A stretch of 64,000 bases of DNA from Panulirus ornatus (taxonomy: Eukaryota > Arthropoda > Malacostraca > Decapoda > Palinuridae): NCBI RefSeq assembly GCF_036320965.1, contig NC_092270.1, positions 17,154,908 to 17,218,907 of the forward strand, given 5' to 3'. A program made the translations under genes and the position numbers. This document shows positions 36,071 to 44,783 of this stretch, one piece after another. Position 1 is the stretch's first letter; every line of letters begins with the position of its first letter. The notes under the pieces were generated by a model. That model searched no databases. It had not been told where the DNA came from and saw only the letters and a list, made by a program, of their open reading frames with translations.

Positions 36071-37049
36071 TTTATTATTTTTTTTATTATACTTTGTCGC
36101 TGTCTCCCGCGTTTGCGAGGTAGCGCAAGGAAACAGACGAAAGAAATGGCCCAACCCCCCCCCATACACATGTATATACATACGTCCACACACGCAAATA
36201 TACATACCTACACAGCTTTCCATGGTTTACCCCAGTCACTTCACATGCCTTGATCCAATCCACTGACAGCACGTCAACCCTGGTATACCACATTGCTCCA
36301 ATTCACTCTATTCCTTGCCCTCCTTTCACCCTCCTGCATGTTCAGGCCCCGATCACACAAAATCTTTTTCACTCCATCTTTCCACCTCCAATTTGGTCTC
36401 CCTCTTCTCCTCGTTCCCTCCACCTCCGACACATATATCCTCTTGGTCAATCTTTCCTCACTCATTCTCTCCATGTGCCCAAACCACTTCAAAACACCCT
36501 CTTCTGCTCTCTCAACCACGCTCTTTTTATTTCCACACATCTCTCTTACCCTTACGTTACTCACTCGATCAAACCACCTCACACCACACATTGTCCTCAA
36601 ACATCTCATTTCCAGCACATCCATCCTCCTGCGCACAACTCTATCCATAGCCCATGCCTCGCAACCATACAACATTGTTGGAACCACTATTCCTTCAAAC
36701 ATACCCATTTTTGCTTTCTGAGATAATGTTCTCGACTTCCACACATTCTTCAAGGCCCCCAGAATTTTTGCCCCCTCCCCCACCCTATGATCCACTTCCG
36801 CTTCCATGGTTCCATCCGCTGCCAGATCCACTCCCAGATATCTAAAACACTTCACTTCCTCCAGTTTTTCTCCATTCAAACTCACCTCCCAATTGACTTG
36901 ACCCTCAACCCTACTGTACCTAATAACCTTGCTCTTATTCACATTTACTCTTAACTTTCTTCTTCCACACACTTTACCAAACTCAGTCACCAGCTTCTGC
37001 AGTTTCTCACATGAATCAGCCACCAGCGCTGTATCATCAGCGAACAACA
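36071..37049 (-). mobile_element. RTE-1 copy Y, young, 5'-truncated, short 3'UTR
   Basis: About 980 bp: A-rich tail, short 3'UTR, C-terminal region and RT back to just upstream of motif C (LFADDTALVADS), then truncated. It is flanked by TACTT at 36066-36070 and 37050-37054, a probable short target-site duplication. On the right the host RTE-1 sequence resumes exactly where it stopped on the left. The reading frame is open from the truncation to VVYQG. Confidence 0.8.
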
Positions 37050-37436
37050 TACTTACATACATATATTTATGTATATCTCTTTTTAAACCAGGTATTCCCA
37101 ATCACCAGTCCTTTTTCAGCACACAAATCTACAAGCTCTTCACCATTTCCATTTACAACACTGAACACCCCATGTACACCAATTGTTCCCTCAACTGCCA
37201 CATTAGTCACCTTGCATTCAAATCACCCATCACTATAACCCGGTCTCATGCATCAAAGCTGTTAACACTCACTCAGCTGCTCCCAAAACACTTGCCTCTC
37301 ATGATCTTTCTTCTCATGCCCAGGTGCATAGGCACCAATAATCACCCATCTCTCTCCGTCCACTTTCAGTTTTACTGATATCAATCTAGAATTTACTTTC
37401 TTACACTCTATCACATACTCCCACAACTGCTTCAGA
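37050..37436 (-). mobile_element. Host RTE-1 copy (minus), endonuclease remainder
   Basis: Continuation of the host element past Y: the minus strand encodes the middle of the endonuclease, including IIGAYAPGHEKKDHERQVFW and the LWEYVIECKKVNSR stretch (37519-37262 region). It ends at cccacaactgcttcag, where the orientation switches to the next, plus-strand copy. The 5' leader is missing. Confidence 0.75.
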
Positions 37437-39118
37437 CTGAGAGAGTGAAGGCATGTACAGAGCATTAGATTGAGGAAGAGCAGTGTGGTTTCAGAAGTGG
37501 TAGAGGATGGGTGGATCATGTGTTTGCTTTGAAGAATGTATGTGAGAAATACTTAGAAAAACGCATGGATTTGTATGTATCACTTATGGATCTGGAAAAG
37601 GCATATGATAGAGTTGATAGAGATGCTCTATGGAAGGTATTAGGAGTATATGGTGTGGGAGGCAAGTTGCCAGAAGCAGTGAAACATTTTTACCAAGGAT
37701 GTAAGGCATGTGTATGAGGTGGAAGAGAGGAAAGTGATTGGTTCCCAGTGAGTGTCGGTTTGCGGCAGGGGTACGTGACGTCTCCATGGTTGTTTAATTT
37801 GATTATGGATGGGGTTGTTAGGGTGGTGAATGCAAGAGTTTTGAAGAGATGGGTAAGTATGCAGTCTGTTATGGATGAGAGGGCTTGGGAAAAGAGTCAG
37901 TTGTTATTTGCTGATGATACTGCGCTGGTGGCTGATTCGGGTGAGAAACTTCAGAAGTTAGTGACTGAGTTTGGTAAAGTGTGTGAAAGAAGAAAGTTGA
38001 GTCGAGTAAATATGAATATGAGCAAGTTTATTAGGTTCAGAAGGGTTGAGGAACAAGTTACTTTGGAGATGAGTTTGAATGGAGAAAAAGTGGAGGATAT
38101 GAAAGGTTTTAGATATCTGAGAGTGGATTTAGCATCAGTTGGAACCATGGAAGAGGAAGTAAGTCAAAGGGTGGTGTAGGGGGCGAAAGTTCTGGGAGCA
38201 TTGAAAAATGTGCGGAAGGCGAGAACATTATCTCAGAAAGCAAAAATGGGTATGTTTGAAGGAATAGTGGTTCCAACAATGTTATATGTATGCAAGGCAT
38301 GGGCTACAGATAGGGTTGAATGGAGGAGGTGGATATGTTGGAAATGAAATGTTTGAGGACTATATGTGGTGTGAGGTAGTTTAATTGATTAAGTAGTGAA
38401 AGGGTAAGAGAGATGTGTGGTAATGGAAAGAGTGTGGTTCAGAGAGGAGAAGTGGGTGTATGGAATCGGTTTGGTCACATGGAGAGAATGAGTGAGGAAA
38501 GATTGACAGAGGATAAATGTGTCAGAGGTGAAGGGAACAAGAAGTGGGAGACCAAATTGGAGGTGGAAAGATGGAGTGAAAAAGATTTTGAGCGATCAGA
38601 GCCTGAATATGCAGGAGGGTGAAAGGCGTGTAAGGAATAGAGTGAATTGGAACGATGTGGTATACCAGGGTCGACGTACTGTCAGTGGATTGAACCAGGG
38701 CATGTGAAGCGTCTGGGGTAAACCATGGAATGTTTTGTAGGGCCTGGATGTGGAAAGAGAGCTCTGGTTTTGGTGCATTACACATGACAGCTAGAGACTG
38801 AGTGTGAACGAATGTGGCCTTTGTTGTCTTTTCCTAGCACTACCTCGCACACATGAGGGGGGAGGGGGTTGTTATTACATGTGTGGCGGGGTGGTGATGG
38901 GAATGAATAGACAGACAGGATGAATTATGTATACATGTATATATGTATATGTCTGTGTGTGTATATACATGTATACGTTAGAGATGTATAGGTATGTATA
39001 TTTGCGTGTGTGGACGTGTATGTATATACATGTGTATGGGGTGGGTTGGGCCATTCTTTCGTGTGTTTCCTTGCGCTACCCTGCTAACGTGGGAGACAGC
39101 GACAAAGCAAAATAAATA
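37437..39118 (+). mobile_element. RTE-1 fragment (plus), RT to tail, decayed
   Basis: Starts within RT (gagagagtgaaggcatgtac) and carries ALKNVCEKYLEKRMDLYV, SLMDLEKAYDRVDRDALW, GLRQGYVTSPWLFN, LLFADDTALVADSG and a frameshifted C-terminal region ending at SGLNQGM (38707), then a long-type 3'UTR and terminal hairpin (39070-39105) with an A-rich tail. Stops at 37717 and 38179 and several frameshifts break it. Confidence 0.8.
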
Positions 39119-39439
39119 AATAAATGAATAAATAGAATAATGATAATAATAGTATATTGTATTGTTGACTGGTTAGTATGGTTATTTAATGTATATGACT
39201 CATGGTGAGGTGCCTGAGGATTGGCAGAATGCTTGCATAGTGCCATTGTACAAAGGCAAAGGGGATAAAAATGAGTGCTTAAATTACAGAGGTATAAGTT
39301 TGTTGAGTATTCCTGGGAAATTATATGGAGGATATTGATTGAGAGGGTGAATGCATGTACAGAGCATCAGATTGGGGAAGAGCAGTGTGGTTTCAGATGT
39401 GGTAGAGGATGTGTGGATCAGGTGTTTGCTTTGAAGAAT

Positions 39440-39774
39440 TTTTTTTTTTATTTATTTATTTTGCTTTGTCGCTGTCTCCCACGTCAGCGAGGTAGCGTGT
39501 ATATACATACACGTCCACACACGCAAATTTACATACCTATACATCTCAATGTACACATATATATACACACAGACATATACATATATACACATGTACATAA
39601 TTCATACTGTCTGCCTTTATTTGTTCCCAACGCCCTCCCACCACACATGGAATAACAACCCCCTCCTTCCTCATGTGTGCGAGGTAGCGCTAGGAAAAGA
39701 CATCAAAGGCCCCATTCGTTCACACTCAGTCTCTAGCTGTCATGTAATAATGCACCGAAACCACAGCTCCCAAA
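39440..39774 (-). mobile_element. Tail-only RTE-1 insertion
   Basis: A minus-strand insertion of just the last ~335 bp of RTE-1: T-run, hairpin, TG/TA tract and 3'UTR up to ggagctgtggtttcggtgca (minus). It is flanked by GAAGAAT at 39433-39439 and 39775-39781, a likely target-site duplication. After it, gaagaatgtatgtgagaaat is present twice (39775-, 39800-), a small tandem duplication. Confidence 0.75.
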
Positions 39775-41148
39775 GAAGAATGTATGTGAGAAATACTTTG
39801 AAGAATGTATGTGAGAAATACTTAGAAAAGCAAATGGATTTGTATGTAAGATTTATGGATCTGGAGAAGGCATATGATAGAGTTGATAGAGATGCTCTGT
39901 GGAAGGTATTAAGAATATATGGTGTGGGAGGCAAGTTGGTAGGAGCAGTGAAAAGTTTTTATCAAGGATGTATGGTATGTGTATGAGTAGGAAGAGAGGA
40001 AAGTGATTGGTTCTCAGTGAATGTAGGTTTGCAGCAGGGGTTCGTGATGTCTCCATGGTTGTTTAATTTGTTTATGGATGGGGTTCTTAGGGAGGTGAAT
40101 GCAACAGTTGTGGAAAGAGGGGCAAATACAGAGTCTGTTGTGGATGAGAGAGCTTGGGAAGTGAGTCAGTTGTTGTTTGTTGATGATACAGTGCTGGTGG
40201 CTGATTCGGGTGGGAAACCTCAGAAGCTGGTGACTGAGTTTGGTAAAGTGTGTGAAAGAAGAAAGCTGACAGTGAATGTGAATAAGAGCAAGGCTATTAG
40301 GTACAGTAGGGTTGAGGGACAAGTCTGTTGGGAGGTAAGTTTGAATGGAGAAAACCTGGAGGAAGTGAAGTGTTTTAGATATCTGGGAGTGGATTTGGCA
40401 GCAGATGGAACCATGTAAGCGGAAGTGAATCGTAGGGTGGGGGAGGGGGCTTAAGTTCTGGGAGCATTGAAAAATGTGTGGAAGTCCAGAACATTATCTT
40501 GGAAAGCAAAAACGGGTATGTTTGAAGGAATAGTGGTTCCAACATTGTTATATGCTTGCAAGGCGTGGGCTATAGATAGAGTTGTGCGGAGGATGGTGGA
40601 TATGCTGGAAATGAGATGTTTAAGGACAATATGTGGTGTGAGGTGGTTTGATCGAGTAAGTAATGAAAGGGTAAGAGAGATGTGTGGTAATAAAAACAGT
40701 GTGGTTGAGAGAGCAGAAGAAGGTGTTTCGAAATGGTTTGGTCATATGGAGAGAATGAGTGAGGAAAGATTGACAAAGAGGATATATGTGTCAGAGGTGA
40801 AGGGAACAAGGAGAAATGGGAGACCAAATTGGAGGTGGAAAGATCGAGTGAAAATGATTTTGAGTGATCAGGGTCTGAACATGTAGGAGGGTGAAAGGCG
40901 TGCAAGGAATAGAGTGAATTGGAATGCTGTGGTATACCAGGGTCGACATGCTGTCAGTGGATTGAACCAGGGCATGTGAAGCATCTGGGGTAAACCATGG
41001 AAAGTTTTGTGGGGCCTAGATATGGAAAGGGAGCTATCTTGCACATATGCAGGGGGAGGGAGTTGTCATTTCATGTGTGGCGGGGTGGTGACGGGAATGA
41101 ATAAGGGCAGACTATGAATTATGTACATGTGTATATATGTATGTGTCT

Positions 41149-41171
41149 GTATATATATATATATATATATG
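41149..41171. repeat. (TA)n array
   Basis: TA run in the tail of copy D; the insertion point of copy E. Confidence 0.9.
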
Positions 41172-42371
41172 TGTGAAAAGTTTTTATCGAGGATGTAAGG
41201 CATGTGTACGTGTAGGAAGAGAGGAAAGTGATTGGTTCTCAGTGAATGTAGGTTTGCGGCAGGGGTGTGTGATGTCTCCATGGTTGTTTAATTTGTTTAT
41301 GGATGGGGTTGTTAGGGAGGTAAATGCAAGAGTTTTGGAAAGAGGGGCAAGTATGAAGTCTGTTGGGGATGAGAGAGCTTGGGAAGTGAGTCAGTTGTTG
41401 TTCGCTGATGATACAGCGCTGGTGGCTGATTCATGTGAGAAACTGCAGAAGCTGGTGACTGAGTTTGGTAAAGTGTGTGGAAGAAGAAGGTTAAGAGTAA
41501 ATGTGAATAAGAGCAAGGTTATTAGGTACAGTAGGGTTGAGGGTCAAGTCAATTGGGAGGTGAGTTTGAATGGAGAAAAACTGGAGGAAGTGAAGTGTTT
41601 TAGATATCTGGGAGTGGATCTGGCAGCGGATGGAACCATGGAAGCGGAAGTGGATCATAGGGTGGGGGAGGGGGCGAAAATTCTGGGGGCCTTGAAGAAT
41701 GTGTGGAAGTCGAGAACATTATCTCGGAAAGCAAAAATGGGTATGTTTGAAGGAATAGTGGTTCCAACAATGTTGTATGGTTGCGAGGCGTGGGCTATGG
41801 ATAGAGTTGTGCGCAGGAGGATGGATGTGCTGGAAATGAGATGTTTGAGGACAATGTGTGGTGTGAGGTGGTTTGATCGAGTGAGTAACGTAAGGGTAAG
41901 AGAGATGTGTGGAAATAAAAAGAGCGTGGTTGAGAGAGCAGAAGAGGGTGTTTTGAAGTGGTTTGGGCACATGGAGAGAATGAGTGAGGAAAGATTGACC
42001 AAGAGGATATATGTGTCGGAGGTGGAGGGAACGAGGAGAAGAGGGAGACCAAATTGGAGGTGGAAAGATGGAGTGAAAAAGATTTTGTGTGATCGGGGCC
42101 TGAACATGCAGGAGGGTGAAAGGAGGGCAAGGAATAGAGTGAATTGGAGCGATGTGGTATACCGGGGTTGACGTGCTGTCAGTGGATTGAATCAAGGCAT
42201 GTGAAGCGTCTGGGGTAAACCATGGAAAGCTGTGTAGGTATGTATATTTGCGTGTGTGGACGTATGTATATACATGTGTATGGGGGGGAGTTGGGCCATT
42301 TCTTTCGTCTGTTTCCTTGCGCTACCTCGCAAACGCGGGAGACAGCGACAAAGTATAAAAAAAAAAAAAAA
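41172..42371 (+). mobile_element. RTE-1 copy E, young, 5'-truncated, open RT, short 3'UTR
   Basis: Inserted in the TA array of copy D. It begins at gtgaaaagtttttatcgagg and encodes an uninterrupted frame to 42171: VKSFYRGCKACVRVGREESD, GLRQGCVMSPWLFN, LLFADDTALVADSC, EEVKCFRYLGVDLAADG and the C-terminal region ending VVYRG with TGA where older copies read CGA. The 3'UTR lacks the middle segment: gaaagctgtg joins directly to taggtatgtatatttgcg. Ends in the hairpin and a run of A (42347-42371). Confidence 0.85.
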
Positions 42372-42388
42372 TATATATGTATACATTG

Positions 42389-42392
<4 letters not shown>

Positions 42393-42423
<31 letters not shown>
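42393..42423. repeat. Poly-T tract flanked by a 12-bp direct repeat
   Basis: 31 consecutive T within the tail of copy D, bracketed by ATACATTGAGAT at 42381-42392 and 42424-42435. This is what a retrotransposition that copied only the poly(A) tail (minus orientation) would leave. Confidence 0.8.
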
Positions 42424-42426
<3 letters not shown>

Positions 42427-42599
42427 CATTGAGATGTATAGGTATGTATATGTGCATGTGTGGACGTGTATGTATATACATATCTATGTGGGTGGGTTGG
42501 GCCATTCTTTTGTCTGTTTCCTTGCGCAGCCTCAATGGCGCGAGAGACAGCGACAAAGTATAACAAATAAAAGATAAGTAATAATGATAACGATGATGA

Positions 42600-42720
42600 T
42601 GATAATAATGATACATACGTGTATGTGTATGTATGTGTACCTTAATGGACGGGTCTTTATTCATGTGTTTCCTGGCGCTAGCTCACTAATGTGGAAAACG
42701 GTGAAGAAGTGTAATGATAA
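42600..42720 (+). repeat. Remnant of an RTE-type tail
   Basis: TG/TA-rich DNA followed by gtttcctggcgctagctcac and gaaaacggtgaagaagtgta, a diverged form of the RTE-1 terminal hairpin region. It lies ~75 bp upstream of the second sulfatase exon. Confidence 0.55.
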
Positions 42721-42794
42721 TAAGATATATGTATTAACTGCTGTTAAGATTTATCTCTTCATTTATCTAATTAATTTTTTGTCTTTGGATAAAG

Positions 42795-43021
42795 GTTTAC
42801 AACATTCTACTATAGGTGGACCACATCCTTATGGGTTAGCCCTCTCAGAAATCCTCCTCCCCACCTACTTGGCCTCCCTCGGCTACACAAATCATCATGT
42901 GGGGAAATGGCATCTGGGTTTCTTCCAGGAGACTTACACTCCTATATTCAGGGGCTTTGAGAGTCATTTCGGATACTGGACTGGACGGATAGACTATTTT
43001 GACCACACATCACTTGAACAA
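42795..43021 (+). CDS. Arylsulfatase (ARSB-like) internal exon, copy 2
   Basis: Homologue of the exon at 5203-5429. The product runs GLQHSTIGGPHPYG, LLPTYLASLGYTNHHVGKWH, LGFFQETYTPIFRGFESHFG, YWTGRIDYFDHTSLEQ (76 residues, about 45 identical to copy 1 by hand count). The GKWH active-site Lys and His are kept; the Ser/Thr position of sulfatase signature 2 is Asn here (GYTNHHVGKWH). Acceptor AG at 42793-42794 after a T-rich tract, entry phase 1; donor GT at 43022-43023, exit phase 0; length 227 nt, as for copy 1. No stops. It may be an alternative exon of the same gene or an exon of a tandem paralogue; no other sulfatase exon was recognised in the window. Confidence 0.85.
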
Positions 43022-43362
43022 GTAGGTCAAATATATTGTGGTACTACAGGTAGGTAGAAGAAGTCCGTAGTAGTTGATTTTAGCCGGGTGATGGTTATGC
43101 AAACAGTGAATATGAATAGGATTATTATAGGAGATAGAGAGTGGGAATGAGGTCAGAGTTTCTTTTGCAGTATTAGTGAATAAAAGATCAAAGATATGTG
43201 AAATTTTAGGGTGTGGATTATGCAAAGGAAGAATGGAATTCATGACGATGTTGATAGATTTTTATAACACTTGCATTATATATATTATATATGCATATTA
43301 TATACATTATTTACTTTGTATATTGCAGTAGGTCACAGTGGTGCATGTGATCTAGTGTTTGC
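43022..43362. other. Intron-like DNA after sulfatase exon 2
   Basis: AT-rich, with a short TATATATA-type tract at about 43270-43310. Nothing coding recognised. Confidence 0.45.
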
Positions 43363-43480
43363 TGATGATGAGGAGGATAATGAAATGCGATGAGTTCCTG
43401 GGAGCACTTTCGTGCTATGATTACACAAAATTGAGCTTGGGAACTTTTTGTGTTTAATTTTCCTTATGGTTATCAGTAGA
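43363..43480 (-). repeat. Penelope-like element tail remnant
   Basis: The minus strand carries tagcacgaaagtgctcccag followed by atttcattatcctc-type sequence, a diverged form of the Penelope-like tail seen clearly at 49420-49500. A second similar stretch (gagcttgggaactttttgtg, 43433) lies in plus orientation beside it, so there may be two small remnants head to head. Confidence 0.45.
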
Positions 43481-43481
43481 T

Positions 43482-44783
43482 TATTTCCCACGTATTCCCA
43501 GCATGTCGTAGAGGGCAACTAAAGGGGATGAGAGCGGGGGATTGGAAACCCTCCCCTCCTTGCATTTTCAATTTCTAAAAGGGAAAACAGAAGGAGTTTA
43601 GCAGGGAGTGCTCATTCACCTCATAGACTCAGATTGAGGTTTCTAAATGTGTGTGGATGTATGTTTGAGGAAAGAAACCTGGATGTTCTGGCTCTGAGTG
43701 AAATGGAACTCAAGGGTAAAGGAGAAGATTGGTTTAGAAAAGTCTTGGGAGTAAAGTCAGGGGTTGGTGAGAGGACAAGATCTAAGGAAGGAGTAGCGCT
43801 ACTCCGGAAGCAGGAGTTGTGGTAATGTGTGATGGAGTTGTGGTAGTGTGTGTTGGAGTGTAAGAAAATAGATTCTAGATTGATGTGGGTAAAACTGAAA
43901 GTGGATGGAGAGAGATAGGTGATTATTGGTGCTTATGCCCCTGGTCATGAGAAGAAAGATCATGAGAGGCAAGTGTTTTGAAAGCAGCTGACTGAGTGTC
44001 AGCAGCTTTGATGCACAAAACCGGATTTTAGTAAGGGATGATTTAGATGTAAAGGTGAGTAGTGTGGCAGTTTAGGGTATAATTGTAGTACATGTGGTAT
44101 TCAATGTAGTAAATGGAAATAATTAAGAGCTTGTGGATTTGTGTGCTGAAAAAAGATTGATGATTGGAAATACCTGGTTTGAAAAGAGAGATATACATAA
44201 TTATACATTTGTGAGTAGGAGAGATGGTCAAAGGGCATTATTGAATCACGTTTTAATTGATAGGATTGTAAAAGAGAGACTTGGACATAAATGTGCTTAG
44301 AGGGGCAACTGGAGGGATGTCTAAACATTATCTTGTGGAGGCAAATGTGAAGATTTGTAGAGGTTTTCAAAAAAGAAGAGAGAATCTTGGGGAGAAGAGA
44401 GTGGTAAGAGTAAGTGAGCTTGGAGAAGAGACCTGTGTGAGGAAGTTCTAGAAGAGATTGAGTGTAGATTAGCAAAAGGTGAGTGCAAATGATGTGAGGG
44501 TCGTGGATGAGCAATGGGATGTATTTAAGGGAACAGTGATAGCATGTGCAAAAGATGCATGTACCATGAGAAAGGTGGGAGGTGGGCAGATTAGAAAGGA
44601 TACTGAGTGGTGGGATGAAGAAATAAGTTTGTTAGTGAAAGAGAAAAAGGGTGTTTGGTCGATACTTACAAAGAAAGAGTGTAAATGACTGGGGGATGTA
44701 TAAAAGAAAGTGGCAGGAGATCAAGAGAAAGGTACAAGGGTTGAAAAAGAGGGCAAATGAGAGTTGAGGTGAGAGAGTGTCAT
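43482..44783 (+). mobile_element. RTE-1 copy P (old), leader to linker, left part
   Basis: Starts in the leader (tatttcccacgtattcccag), then a decayed endonuclease: FLNVCGCMFEERNLDVLALS with a short deletion, then IIGAYAPGHEKKDHERQVF-like and GMSKHYLVEANV-like stretches with stops, and the linker at 44479-44780. It breaks at gagagtgtcatta where copy I begins. The continuation (ataataaaaagttttggaag) is at 46906. Confidence 0.75.

Larger units (their letters stand above)
39163..42572 (+). mobile_element. RTE-1 copy D (plus), host of three nested insertions
   Basis: A 5'-truncated RTE-1 beginning in early RT (gtattgttgactggttag). RT and C-terminal stretches at 39800-40905 include FMDLEKAYDRVDRDALWK, LQQGFVMSPWLFN, LLFVDDTVLVADSG (FADD changed to FVDD) and EEVKCFRYLGVDLAADG. 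Its tail runs 40976-41170 and resumes at 42372, ending with a hairpin near 42525-42560. It is interrupted by a tail-only insertion (39440-39774), copy E (41172-42371) and a poly-T tract (42393-42423). Stops after MYDG/TM and elsewhere make it non-functional. Confidence 0.8.

Noticed and set aside
37437..39118. Joining this plus-strand copy with the minus-strand block before it as one 5'-inverted insertion
   Set aside because: The minus block has its own 3' end far to the left (23990) and carries long-tail sequence, so these are two separate head-to-head elements.
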